Source: Nocardioides daejeonensis (GTDB lineage Bacteria > Actinomycetota > Actinomycetes > Propionibacteriales > Nocardioidaceae). Taken from it: a stretch of DNA of 64,000 nucleotides. Numbering within the stretch: position 1 is the first letter of the stretch; every line of letters begins with the position of its first letter. Made by a program: the position numbers and the translations under genes. The notes beneath the pieces are model-generated. The model was not told the origin of the DNA. It worked only from the letters and a program-made list of their open reading frames with translations, and ran no database searches. The stretch lies in contig NZ_QHKZ01000002.1 of NCBI RefSeq assembly GCF_003194585.1, positions 496,001 through 560,000 of the forward strand, in the 5' to 3' direction. Of this stretch, positions 16,469 to 26,869 are shown piece after piece.

Positions 16469-16938
16469 GGACGCTCCTCACCACGCTCGCGCTGCTGGCG
16501 GCGTCCGCGGGCTGCAGCCCGGCCGACCCGCCCATCCACGACCCCGACCGCCCGGCTCACGGGCCGCCGCCGACCGTCATCACCTCTTGGTCGCAGAGCG
16601 CGGACGATGCCGACGACGAGTGGCTGGCAGCGCACATCGAGCCGATGCTGATGGAGTCGGACGCGGAGCGCGATCGCTTCCTCGGCTCCCTCCCCCCGCC
16701 GTACGCCGACGAGGCGGCAGTGCTCCGCACCGTCGACCTGAGCCGCTACACCTTGCTGGTTGCGGGCTTCCGTCGGTGCGGGAACGTCGCCGAGGTGCAG
16801 CTGGCAGACGGCGTCGTCCTCCACACGGTCCGTCGTACGGACGAGATCGCCTGCGACTGGTCGCCGACGGAGGTCCAGGTGTTCCGTGTCACGGGCACGG
16901 GCCTCTCCCTGGGGAACCGTTCCGCTCCCGCTCCCTGA
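16465..16938 (+). CDS. Lipoprotein, second of a tandem paralogous pair
   Basis: A 157-residue predicted lipoprotein; the lipobox ASAGC puts the lipidated Cys at 17. It shares with its neighbour a WSxxxDxxxxWLxxHIxPxL-like first half and the LLVAGFRRCGN ... ACDWSPTEVQVFRV second half, with both Cys conserved. The ATG at 16465 overlaps the upstream stop by 4 nt. Function unknown. It lies 54 nt upstream of the GH15 gene and could be co-transcribed with it. Confidence 0.72.
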   Translation: MRTLLTTLALLAASAGCSPADPPIHDPDRPAHGPPPTVITSWSQSADDADDEWLAAHIEPMLMESDAERDRFLGSLPPPYADEAAVLRTVDLSRYTLLVAGFRRCGNVAEVQLADGVVLHTVRRTDEIACDWSPTEVQVFRVTGTGLSLGNRSAPAP

Positions 16939-16992
16939 CCAGCGTCGATGCAGACTGGTTCATGTCTGTGCCGCCGACGGAGAGGAGCCGGG

Positions 16993-18855
16993 ATGCCCGC
17001 CATCGAGGAGTACGCCCTCATCGGCGACCTGCACACCGCCGCCCTGATCAGTCGCGAGGGCTCCATCGACTGGCTCTGCCTCCCGGACTTCGACGATCCG
17101 GCCTGCTTCGCTGCACTCCTCGGCGACGAGTCCGCCGGCTCCTGGCAGCTGCGGCCGGTCGCCGGCGGGCACGTCGTGTCACGCAGCTACGAGGACGACA
17201 CGCTGGTGCTGCGGACCCGCTGGGAAGCCCCGGACGGCGTCGTCGACGTGGTCGACTTCATGCCGCCCCGCGACCGGGCCGTCGACCTGGTCCGCATCGT
17301 CGAAGGGGTGCGCGGCCAGGTGTCCATGCGGACGGCGGTGCGACTCCGTTTCGACTACGGACGAGTACGCCCGTGGATCCGCGCCGGCGAGCACCGGGTC
17401 GGGGAGCGCCGTCCCGGCACGCCCGAGGAGCGTCCCGCACACGGGGTCACCGAGACGACACGCATGGTCTCCGCAGTAGCCGGCCCCGACAGCGCCTGGC
17501 TCAACAGCGACGTGCCGGTCCACCACACCGGCGACCACCTGGAGGCGGAGTTCCGCGTGGAGCCGGGCGACCGCGTCGCTTTCGTGCTCACCCATCAACG
17601 CTCCCACCTGCCGCAGCCCGACGTGGCGGATCCCGTCACTGCGCTGGCACAGACCCGCCGCTTCTGGCGCACCTGGGCGAGTTCGTGCACCTATCGAGGC
17701 CGTTGGGAGCCGGAGGTACGTCGCTCCCTCCTCCTGCTCAAGGCGCTCACCTTCGCCGACACCGGCGGAATCGTCGCGGCCGCAACCACGTCTCTGCCCG
17801 AGGAGATCGGCGGAGTCCGCAACTGGGACTACCGCTACTGCTGGCTGCGCGATGCCACCTTCACGCTGCAGGCGTTCCTTGCGAACGGCTACAGCGACGA
17901 GGCGCGGGCATGGCGCGACTGGCTGGTGCGGGCCGTCGCGGGCGATCCGGCAGGACTGCAGATCATGTACGGACTCGACGGCACCCGCCGGATCCCCGAG
18001 CAGACCCTCGACTGGCTGCCCGGATACCGGGACTCGCGACCGGTGCGCATCGGCAACGCCGCTGCCGACCAGCACCAGCTCGATGTCTGGGGTGAGACGC
18101 TCGATGGGCTCTACCTGGGCCGCCAGGCGGACCTCGACATGACCGACGCCGCCTGGGACATGCAGCTCGCCCTCCTCGATTGGCTCGCGGACCACTGGGT
18201 CGACCCCGACAACGGACTGTGGGAGATGCGCGGTCCGCGCCGCCACTTCGTGCACTCCAAAGCGATGGCGTGGGTGGGCTTCGAGCGCGCGATCCGCACC
18301 GTCGAGGAAGGCCATCTCTCCGGTGACATCGACCGGTGGCGCAAGACCGCCGACGAGATCCACGCCGAGGTGTGCGCGCGCGGCTTCGACCCCGAGCGGA
18401 ACACCTTCACCCAGTTCTACGGCTCCCGCGGTCTCGACGCCTCTCTCCTGCTCCTCCCCCGTGTCGGCTTCCTGCCATGGGACGACCCGCGGATCGTCGG
18501 CACCGTCGACGCCGTCTCCCGCGAGCTCGACCGTGACGGCTACCTGCTCCGCTACGACCCGACGGCCGACGGCGGTCCCGACGGTCTCCCCGGCGACGAG
18601 GGCGCCTTCCTTGCCTGCAGCTTCTGGCTGGTCGACGCCCTGCACGGCATCGGCGAGCAGGAACGCGCCGAGCGACTCTTCCGTCGACTGCTCGACCTTC
18701 GCAACGAGGTGGGCATGCTCGCCGAGGAGGTCGACCCCGCGACCGGTCACCATCTCGGCAACACTCCGCAGGCGTTCAGCCTGGTCGGCCTGGTCAACAG
18801 CGCCCGCCACCTGGGCGAGCACCGCCGCAGCGACTCCCGCGACGCCTGCGGCTGA
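16993..18855 (+). CDS. Glycoside hydrolase family 15 (trehalase/glucoamylase-like)
   Basis: A 620-residue intracellular GH15 enzyme; no signal peptide. The N-terminal beta-sandwich starts with the typical IGDLHTAALISREGSIDWLCLPDFD. The (alpha/alpha)6 barrel carries NWDYRYCWLRDATF and, near the end, LAEEVDPATGHHLGNTPQAFS with the likely catalytic Glu. Actinobacterial members of this size are often trehalases, others act on alpha-glucans; the sequence alone does not decide. The ATG at 16993 has a good ribosome binding site (GAGAGGAG), which excludes the in-frame ATG at 16948. Confidence 0.87.
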   Translation: MPAIEEYALIGDLHTAALISREGSIDWLCLPDFDDPACFAALLGDESAGSWQLRPVAGGHVVSRSYEDDTLVLRTRWEAPDGVVDVVDFMPPRDRAVDLVRIVEGVRGQVSMRTAVRLRFDYGRVRPWIRAGEHRVGERRPGTPEERPAHGVTETTRMVSAVAGPDSAWLNSDVPVHHTGDHLEAEFRVEPGDRVAFVLTHQRSHLPQPDVADPVTALAQTRRFWRTWASSCTYRGRWEPEVRRSLLLLKALTFADTGGIVAAATTSLPEEIGGVRNWDYRYCWLRDATFTLQAFLANGYSDEARAWRDWLVRAVAGDPAGLQIMYGLDGTRRIPEQTLDWLPGYRDSRPVRIGNAAADQHQLDVWGETLDGLYLGRQADLDMTDAAWDMQLALLDWLADHWVDPDNGLWEMRGPRRHFVHSKAMAWVGFERAIRTVEEGHLSGDIDRWRKTADEIHAEVCARGFDPERNTFTQFYGSRGLDASLLLLPRVGFLPWDDPRIVGTVDAVSRELDRDGYLLRYDPTADGGPDGLPGDEGAFLACSFWLVDALHGIGEQERAERLFRRLLDLRNEVGMLAEEVDPATGHHLGNTPQAFSLVGLVNSARHLGEHRRSDSRDACG

Positions 18856-19752
18856 TCAGCGGCTCTCGGTCGTCGCCGGAGCGGCGGCCGCGGCTCGCGC
18901 GGCGGCCGAATCCGGGAACTGCCGGGCACCCATCCAGGCGAGCGCGTCGGTCAGGCGAGGCGCCACCAGCGTGACCACCTCGGTGAGCTTCGCGACCGGA
19001 ACCGAGATCGTGATGGGCCGCTCCTCCAACGCCCGCACGATCACGTGCGCTGCCTGCTCCACCGACATCGCGGGTGCCGTGGAGTAGGCCTCGGTAGCGG
19101 CGATCATCCCGGTCCGCACCAGCGGCATCCGCACGTTGGTGAAGGTGACGTTGTCGCCGAAGGTCTCCCGACCCGCGATCCGCGAGAACGTGTCCAGCGC
19201 AGTCTTCGACGCGATGTAGGCGGAGAACTTGGGTGCCTTCATCTGCACACCCCAGGTGACGATGTTGACCACGTGCCCGAACCGCTGGGCACGCATCGCC
19301 GGAAGCAGGCCGAGGATCAGCCGCAACGGGCCGAAGTAGTTGATCGCCATCGTGCGCTCGAAGTCGTGGATCCGCTCGTAGGAGAGCTCCAGCGACCGGC
19401 GGATCGACCGGCCGGCGTTGTTGACCAGGTAGTCCACCGCGCCGTACCGAGCCAGCACCTCCTCGACGAAGGAGGCGACCGCCTCCTCGTCGGTGAGATC
19501 CACGGTCCACGCCTCTGCGGTGCCGCCGCGCTCCTCGACCGCGCGGCGCACCCGCTCGAGCTCCTCGGCTCGGCGGGCGACCAGCAGCAGCCGACCACCG
19601 CGCTCCGCCACGGCGTACGCCGTCGCCTCGCCGATCCCCGACGAGGCCCCGGTGATCAGCACGGTCCGGCCCTCGAGCGGGCTGGGCAGGCCCAGGACCG
19701 CGCCCGCAAGACGTCGCGCCACCGCGACCGGCGTCTGGAACAGCAGGTTCAT
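18856..19752 (-). CDS. Short-chain dehydrogenase/reductase (SDR)
   Basis: A 298-residue classical SDR. The cofactor-binding TGASSGIG spans 34-41, NNAG 111-114, and the catalytic pair is Tyr179-Lys183 (YIASK). At the usual catalytic Ser position, 13 residues before the Tyr, there is Thr166 in NIVTWGVQ. An N-terminal hydrophobic stretch and a C-terminal extension of about 60 residues suggest membrane association and a lipid-like substrate (inference). The gene has its own leaderless promoter (TAGGGT, 19759-19764). It ends directly next to the convergent GH15 gene with no gap. Confidence 0.82.
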   Translation of the reverse strand: MNLLFQTPVAVARRLAGAVLGLPSPLEGRTVLITGASSGIGEATAYAVAERGGRLLLVARRAEELERVRRAVEERGGTAEAWTVDLTDEEAVASFVEEVLARYGAVDYLVNNAGRSIRRSLELSYERIHDFERTMAINYFGPLRLILGLLPAMRAQRFGHVVNIVTWGVQMKAPKFSAYIASKTALDTFSRIAGRETFGDNVTFTNVRMPLVRTGMIAATEAYSTAPAMSVEQAAHVIVRALEERPITISVPVAKLTEVVTLVAPRLTDALAWMGARQFPDSAAARAAAAAPATTESR

Positions 19753-19758
19753 GCCTCG

Positions 19759-19764
19759 ACCCTA
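19759..19764 (-). promoter_or_regulatory. Leaderless -10 (TAGGGT) for SDR gene
   Basis: On the minus strand TAGGGT is followed by 6 nt and the ATG at 19752. Confidence 0.55.
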
Positions 19765-19804
19765 CTGGCGGGACCGCTGTCAGGTTCCGCAACCAGCCCG
19801 ATGC

Positions 19805-20952
19805 TCAGACCGTCTCCCATCGGAAGAGCTTGGCGGCCAGCAGACAGACCGCGATCGTGAAGGCCAGCAGGATCCCGATCGCCGGCAGCGCCGCCAGCGG
19901 GCCCTCGCCGCGCACCATGACGTCGAGCATGCCCTCGTTGAGGTGATAGAGCGGGAGCGCCTTGGCCAGCGTCTGCAGCCACTGCGGCGTGATGTCGAGC
20001 GGGAAGAAGGAGCCGGAGAGGAAGGCCATGGGCAGCACCAGGAAGTTGGCCATGTTCACCGCCCCTTCGGTCGTCTTCGCCACGGCCCCGGCCAGCAGAC
20101 CCACCGCCATGAAGCAGAGCGTTCCCGCAATCACCACCGGGATCGTCATCCACCAGGAGCCGGTGAGCTGGAGTCCGAAGGCCACGGTGCCGAGCAGCAG
20201 GAAGACAGCGGCCTGCGCCAGCGCGATGGCGACCGTCACGAAGACTCGCGCGGCGACGATGGTGCGGGTCCGCACGGGCGAGAGCTGCAGGCGACGCATC
20301 AGCTTGCTCTGCCGCCAACCCTGCAAGGTGGCGGCAGCCCCGAAGGCGGCGCTCATCGCCACCGCCCAGCCGAGCAGACCGGGCGTGACGAACTGGATGG
20401 TCGAGAGCGAGTCGTCCTCGACCTGACGAGGGACGAACTCCCAGGTGGGCGGCTTGCCGGACGCCGCGACGTTCGCGCCGTCGACGAACGCCCGCAGGGT
20501 TCCGGCCGTCCGCGCGGCGGCCGTCTGATCGGTCGCCGTGTAGTGGGCGACCAGCTTGTTGCCGTCCATCTCGACGGCCCCGTCCACGTCACCCTTGCGG
20601 ACCTGCGCCAGGGCATCCTCGCGGTCGTCGGTGTGCGAGACCTTGAAGGTGTCGTCGAATGCCTCCTTGGCGTCACCGCTCAACTGGTCCAGCAGCGGCA
20701 CGTCGCCGATCAGCACGATCTCCGAGCGCGGTGCGTCGTTCGAGGCCAGCAGGCCACCGAAGAGGCCGAGGAACATCAGCGGGAAGATCAACGCGAAGAA
20801 GAGCGCCGCCTTGTCGCGGAGGAAGCCCTTCGCCATCGCCACCGAGAGCGCCCGGAAGCCGGGGCCCTGACTCTGTCGGGACGGCTGCCGCCCACTCGCT
20901 GCGGCGCTCCCCTCGCCTGGTGCCTCGGCGCGACTCTGCGGCGTCTCCTCGC

Positions 20953-20956
<4 letters not shown>
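19805..20956 (-). CDS. ABC-2 type exporter permease
   Basis: A 383-residue permease. After a Gln/Ser-rich cytoplasmic N-terminus (about 35 residues) come one membrane helix, a large extracytoplasmic domain (about 70-210), and five further helices, the usual layout of ABC-2 permeases of the drug/antibiotic export type. The motif PLYHLNEG in the last third is typical for the family. It pairs with the ATPase encoded upstream (ATGA overlap). The substrate is unknown; drug or lipid export is plausible. Confidence 0.83.
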
Positions 20957-21852
<896 letters not shown>

Positions 21853-21860
21853 GTCCCAGC

Positions 21861-21866
21861 ACGTTA
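21861..21866 (-). promoter_or_regulatory. Leaderless -10 (TAACGT) for ABC exporter operon
   Basis: On the minus strand TAACGT is followed by 8 nt and the ATG at 21852. Confidence 0.5.
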
Positions 21867-21939
21867 GTGGGTCGCGACAACCGATCGGCGCAGTCACTCC
21901 CGCGTGGTGCGCATCCTTCGCCGGCCCGTTGCCGGCCCG

Positions 21940-24900
21940 TCACCCGCCCGACACCAGCGAGCGCACGAGCCGCAGCCCGACCGACATCCGCGCCAGGTCG
22001 GCGTCCTCCTCGGCGCAGATCTCGGCGACCGTGCGCACGACCCGGTCCACCACCTGCTGGTTGCCCTTGCGCCAGGCCGCCACCCGCTCCTGCGCCGCCG
22101 CCCCGGGGTCCGTCTCCGCGAGTACGTCGGCGGTGAGCCTCGCCTGGGCGCCCAGCAGGTCGTCGCGCAGGGCGCCCCGCGCGAGGCTCTGCCATTTGTC
22201 ACGCCGCGGCAGGTGCTCGACGCGATGCCTGAGCGCCTCGAGGCCCAACGCGCTCTCCAGGGCGAGGTGCACCCGCGCGACCTCCTCGGCGGCCACCTCG
22301 GTGCGCAGGCTGGTCTCCACCACCGGCATCAGCGAGACGCCCATCTCCAGCAGCGGCATCAGCTCGGAGAACTCCTCGGCTCCGCGCTTCTCCCACCACG
22401 CACACTCCTCGCGGTAGCTCTCCTGCCCCGGCTCGGGGAGCAGCGTCGGCAGGGCCTCCAGCAGCGCCTGGATCGGCGCCGCGAAGCGATCCACCGCAGC
22501 CGCGGTGTCCAGCGGCAGCCGCAGGTTGTTGAGCAGCCAGCGCGCGACGCGCTCCACCTGCGTACGCATCCCGATCCGCAGCATGGTCTGAGTCGCAGCC
22601 GCCATCTGGTTGTCCCGCGCGTCGACCTGAGCCCGGAACGCGTCGGCTCCCAGGATCTCGCGGGCCGCGAAGCTCGCTCTCACCAGATCAGCGATCCCCG
22701 CCCCGGTCTCGGCCGCGAGCCGTGGCCAGTAGGTGATGCCGGCGCCGTTGACGAGATCGTTGACCACCTGGGTGACCACGATCTCGCGGTGCAGCGGGTG
22801 CTGCCGGATCGGACCCTCGAAGCGCTCCCGCATGGCGGGCGGGAAGTAGCCGGCCAGCCCAGCGCTCAGGTACGGGTCGTCGGGAACGTCCGTCTCGATC
22901 AGCTCGTCGGCGAGCACGATCTTGGTCCAGGCCAGCAGCACGCAGAGCTCCGGCGTCCAGAGACCCTGGCCTCGGTCGATCCGGCGCTTGACCTCTCGCG
23001 AGTCAGGCAGCGCCTCGAGCTCGCGGTGGAGCACACCTCGACGCTCGAGTGCCTTCATCCAGTCCTCGTGCACGTGCAACAGCTCGGGGGCGTGCTGAGC
23101 GGCGTTGGCCAGCGCCAGGTTCTGCTCGTAGTTGTCTCCCAGCACCAGAGCCGCAACGTCGTCGGTCATCTCCGCCAGCAGCTCGTTACGCTGCTTGCCG
23201 GTCAGGTCTCCGGCGGCAACCACGCCGTCCAGCAGGATCTTGATGTTGACCTCATGGTCGGAGGTGTCCACGCCGGCCGAGTTGTCGATGAAGTCGGTGT
23301 TGAGCCGGCCTCCGGCGGCGGCGTACTCGATCCGGCCGCGCTGGGTCATGCCGAGGTTGCCTCCCTCCCCGACGCACCGAACCCGCAGGTCGGCGCCGTT
23401 CACCCGGATCGGGTCGTTGGCCTTGTCGCCGGCCTCCGCCTGGGACTCGGTCGAGCCCTTCACGTAGGTACCGATCCCGCCGTTCCAGAGCAGGTCGACC
23501 GGCGCGGTGAGCACGGCCCGCATCAGCTCGTGCGGGGTCATCGAGACCACGCCGTCGTCGATCCCGAGCGACTCGCGCATCTGCGGTGTCAGCGGGATCG
23601 ACTTCGCGGACCGGGAGAAGACTCCGCCACCCTCCGAGATCAGCGTGCGGTCGTAGTCCTGCCAGGAGGAGCGGGGCAGGTCGAAGAGCCGGCGGCGCTC
23701 GGCGTACGAGGTGGCGGCATCGGGGGTCGGGTCGAGGAAGATGTCGCGATGGTCGAACGCGGCCACGAGGCGGGTGTGCTCGGAGCACAGCATCCCGTTG
23801 CCGAAGACATCGCCGGACATGTCGCCGATGCCCACACAGGTGAAGTCCTCGCGCTGGCAGTCCACGCCCATCTCACGGAAGTGACGGCGTACCGAGACCC
23901 AGGCACCGCGCGCGGTGATGCCCATCCCCTTGTGGTCGTAGCCGACCGAACCGCCGGAGGCGAAGGCGTCGCCGAGCCAGAAGCCGTAGTCGGCGGCGAC
24001 CGAGTTGGCGATGTCGGAGAAGGATGCGGTGCCCTTGTCCGCGGCCACCACCAGATACGCGTCGTCCCCGTCGTGGCGTACGACGTCGCGGGGCGGCACG
24101 GTCGCTCCGTCGACCAGGTTGTCGGTGACGTCGAGGAGGCCGGAGATGAAGGTTCGGTAGCAGGCCACACCCTCGGCCAGCCACGCCTCGCGGTCGCTGG
24201 GGTCGGGGAGCATCTTCGCCACGAAGCCGCCCTTGGCGCCGACCGGGACGATCACCGTGTTCTTCACCATCTGCGCCTTGACCAGCCCCAGCACCTCGGT
24301 ACGGAAGTCGTCACGCCGGTCCGACCAGCGCAGCCCGCCGCGGGCGACCGCGCCGAAGCGGAGATGCACACCCTCCACCCGCGGAGAGCAGACGAAGATC
24401 TCGTACGTCGGCCGGGGCTCCGGGAGGTCCGGGATCGCGGCGGGGTCGAGCTTGAGCACCAGGTAGGGCTTGGGAACGCCGTCGGTGCCGGGCTGGAAGT
24501 GGTTGGTGCGCAGCGTCGCCCTGATCACCGCCCGGTAGGAGCGCAGGATCCGGTCGTGGTCGAGCGAGACCACCGCGTCCAGTCCTTCGCGCAGCCGCTC
24601 CTCCAGCGCCTCCACCCGCGCCGCCCGATCCGCGTCGTCGGCTGCGGCCCCAGGCGCGAACCGTGCCTCGAAGAGCTCGCTCAGGGCGCGGGTCAGCTCC
24701 ACGTTCGCCAGCAACGCCTCCTCGACGTAGTCCTGGGCGAAGGGGCTCCCGCCCTGGCGTAGGTACTTGGCGACCGCCCGGAGCACGCTGACCTGTCGCC
24801 AGGTGAGTCCTGCAGCCAGCACCAGCGCGTTGAACCCGTCGATCTCCCCCAGTCCCGCCCAGATCGCCCGGACGGCGTCTTGGAAGAGCTCCTTCGCGTT

Positions 24901-26805
24901 GCCGGGAAGCCGTTCCCCGTAACGCAGCCCGAACTCGTAGAGGTGGGTGGGCCGCGTCAGCCCGACCAGCTCGTAGGGTCGCTCGTCGACGACCTCGACC
25001 CCCATCGAGGTCAGCATCGGCAGCACCTGGCTGAGCGAGAGGGGCGTGCCGATGCGGTAGAACTTGAGCCGAGCCTCGCCCAGCGCTCCGTCGACGACCT
25101 CGTGCAGCGCGAGGTCGATCCCGTCCTCGCCCTCGATGGCCTCGAGCCGACCGAGGTCGGCCGACCCCGCTCGCGGGGTGAAGTCCTCCTTGTAGGCCTC
25201 GGGGAACGAGTCCCCGTAGAGCCGACTCAGCCGGGCGCCGCGCTGCTCGCCGAACTCGGCACGTACGGCGCTCGCGAAGTCGTCGTCCCACGAGCGGGCG
25301 GCCTCGACCAGCCGGCGTTCCAGGTCACCGAGGTCGACCTCCTCGACGAGCGCGCCGCGCGGCGGGCGCACCACGAAGTGCACCTGGGCGAGGTGGGACT
25401 CGCTGACCCGCACCGTGAACTCCACCGACTCGCCGCCCAGGCGCTGCTTGAGGATCGCGGCAAGGCGCTGTCGGACCGTGGTGTTGTAGCGGTCCCGGGG
25501 CAGGTAGACGAGGCAGGAGAAGAAGCGGCCGTAGACGTCGCGGCGTACGAAGAGCCGCAGCTGGCGCCGCTCGCGGATGTAGAGCACGGACTCCGCGATC
25601 TCGGCCAGCTCGGCGACCGGAGTCTGGAAGAGCTCGTCGCGCGGATAGTTCTCCAAGGTGTCCATCAACGCCTTGCCGGCATGGCTGCCCGGCTCGAGGC
25701 CGATCCGCCGCATCACCTCGGTCGCCTTCTCGCGCAGCAGCGGGATCCGGGTCAGCGACTCGGTGTAGGCCGAGGAGGAGAAGAGGCCCAGGAACCGATG
25801 CTCGCCGACGACCTCGCCGCTCCCGTCGAAGACCTTGACGCCGATGTAGTCCAGGTAGGCGTTGCGATGCACGGTCGCACGCGAGTTCGCCTTGGCCAGC
25901 ACCAACAGCTCGCGGTCGCGGGCCCGCTCCTGCACGGGCACCGGCAGCCTGCCGAAGGCGCCGGAGAGGTCGGGGTCCGAGCGCAGGATGCCGAGCCCGG
26001 TGCCCGGCACCGCACGCAGTCGCAGCGCTCCGGGCTCGTCCGGATCGTCCTCCAGCCGGTAGTCGCGGCTGCCCAGGAAGGTGAAGTGGTCGTCGGCGAG
26101 CCAGCGCAGCAGCTCGCTCCCCTGCTCGATCTCGTGCTCGGGCACCGGTGGCGGCGCGCTGCTGAAGCCGTCGACGACGGAGAGCACACGCTCACGCATC
26201 CGATCCCAGTCCTCCACCGCGTCGCGGACGTCGCGCAGCACCTCTCGCAGGCCGTCCTCGATCGCCCGCACCTCGTCGGCTTCGTCGACGCGGTCGATCT
26301 CGATGTGCATCCACGACTCGCGGATCGCCTGCGCATCGCTGGTCTCGGCGGTGCGCTCGTCGGCGACCCGGACCCCCTGAAGGCTGCCGGTGATGTCGCG
26401 GACCACCTCGAACTGCGGATGCACGATCTGGTGCACGTCGTGCTTCTGCCGGCCCAGTTCCATCGACACGGAGTCGACGAGGAACGGCATGTCGTCGGTG
26501 ACCACCTGCACCACGGTGTGTCCGTCTGCCGACCAGCCGCTCTCCGCCTCGGTCGGCGTCAGCACCCGGACCACGGTCCGCCCCTGCGGACGCTGCTCGG
26601 CGAGCCGATAGTGGGCGGCGAGCGCGCCGTACAGGTCGATCGGGCTGCGGAGCACGACGTCCTCGGGCGGCACATGCCGGTAGTACGCCGTGAGGAGGGC
26701 TCGCACCGCCTCCTCCGAGGGGCCGCCCGACTTCCGTCGGGCGAGCGCCACCTCGGTGGCACGTGCGATCAGGTCTGCCTTGGTCTCGTCCACGGAGTTG
26801 GGCAC
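21940..26805 (-). CDS. gdhB: NAD-dependent glutamate dehydrogenase, large (about 180 kDa) type
   Basis: A 1621-residue enzyme of the L180 class that oxidises glutamate to 2-oxoglutarate and ammonium with NAD. The N-terminal half carries ACT-like regulatory regions; the catalytic dehydrogenase domain lies around residues 750-1150, with PVGAKGGFV (substrate-binding Lys) and the signature GIGDMSGDVFGNGM of the cofactor domain. Helical C-terminal region to the end. The length is normal for mycobacterial and Nocardioides homologues. The GTG at 26805 follows a leaderless -10 (TAACCT) and sits inside an inverted repeat (26802-26833), which hints at direct operator control. Confidence 0.95.
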   Translation of the reverse strand: MPNSVDETKADLIARATEVALARRKSGGPSEEAVRALLTAYYRHVPPEDVVLRSPIDLYGALAAHYRLAEQRPQGRTVVRVLTPTEAESGWSADGHTVVQVVTDDMPFLVDSVSMELGRQKHDVHQIVHPQFEVVRDITGSLQGVRVADERTAETSDAQAIRESWMHIEIDRVDEADEVRAIEDGLREVLRDVRDAVEDWDRMRERVLSVVDGFSSAPPPVPEHEIEQGSELLRWLADDHFTFLGSRDYRLEDDPDEPGALRLRAVPGTGLGILRSDPDLSGAFGRLPVPVQERARDRELLVLAKANSRATVHRNAYLDYIGVKVFDGSGEVVGEHRFLGLFSSSAYTESLTRIPLLREKATEVMRRIGLEPGSHAGKALMDTLENYPRDELFQTPVAELAEIAESVLYIRERRQLRLFVRRDVYGRFFSCLVYLPRDRYNTTVRQRLAAILKQRLGGESVEFTVRVSESHLAQVHFVVRPPRGALVEEVDLGDLERRLVEAARSWDDDFASAVRAEFGEQRGARLSRLYGDSFPEAYKEDFTPRAGSADLGRLEAIEGEDGIDLALHEVVDGALGEARLKFYRIGTPLSLSQVLPMLTSMGVEVVDERPYELVGLTRPTHLYEFGLRYGERLPGNAKELFQDAVRAIWAGLGEIDGFNALVLAAGLTWRQVSVLRAVAKYLRQGGSPFAQDYVEEALLANVELTRALSELFEARFAPGAAADDADRAARVEALEERLREGLDAVVSLDHDRILRSYRAVIRATLRTNHFQPGTDGVPKPYLVLKLDPAAIPDLPEPRPTYEIFVCSPRVEGVHLRFGAVARGGLRWSDRRDDFRTEVLGLVKAQMVKNTVIVPVGAKGGFVAKMLPDPSDREAWLAEGVACYRTFISGLLDVTDNLVDGATVPPRDVVRHDGDDAYLVVAADKGTASFSDIANSVAADYGFWLGDAFASGGSVGYDHKGMGITARGAWVSVRRHFREMGVDCQREDFTCVGIGDMSGDVFGNGMLCSEHTRLVAAFDHRDIFLDPTPDAATSYAERRRLFDLPRSSWQDYDRTLISEGGGVFSRSAKSIPLTPQMRESLGIDDGVVSMTPHELMRAVLTAPVDLLWNGGIGTYVKGSTESQAEAGDKANDPIRVNGADLRVRCVGEGGNLGMTQRGRIEYAAAGGRLNTDFIDNSAGVDTSDHEVNIKILLDGVVAAGDLTGKQRNELLAEMTDDVAALVLGDNYEQNLALANAAQHAPELLHVHEDWMKALERRGVLHRELEALPDSREVKRRIDRGQGLWTPELCVLLAWTKIVLADELIETDVPDDPYLSAGLAGYFPPAMRERFEGPIRQHPLHREIVVTQVVNDLVNGAGITYWPRLAAETGAGIADLVRASFAAREILGADAFRAQVDARDNQMAAATQTMLRIGMRTQVERVARWLLNNLRLPLDTAAAVDRFAAPIQALLEALPTLLPEPGQESYREECAWWEKRGAEEFSELMPLLEMGVSLMPVVETSLRTEVAAEEVARVHLALESALGLEALRHRVEHLPRRDKWQSLARGALRDDLLGAQARLTADVLAETDPGAAAQERVAAWRKGNQQVVDRVVRTVAEICAEEDADLARMSVGLRLVRSLVSGG

Positions 26806-26833
26806 AACCCGAGGTTATGGCCGCGGGTTGTGC
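26802..26833. promoter_or_regulatory. Inverted repeat over the glutamate dehydrogenase start
   Basis: Perfect 9-bp arms GCACAACCC (26802-26810) and GGGTTGTGC (26825-26833) are separated by 14 nt. They enclose the minus-strand -10 TAACCT (26812-26817), which is 6 nt from the GTG start. A protein bound here would cover the promoter and start codon. The divergent DUF2505 gene starts 36 nt away and could share control. Confidence 0.55.
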
Positions 26834-26857
26834 CGGACAACACCCCGACGGTTACGA

Positions 26858-26863
26858 CAAGAT
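26858..26863 (+). promoter_or_regulatory. Possible leaderless -10 (CAAGAT) for DUF2505 operon
   Basis: CAAGAT keeps the A2 and T6 of TANNNT and is followed by 6 nt and the ATG at 26870. Confidence 0.4.
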
Positions 26864-26869
26864 GTCGCC

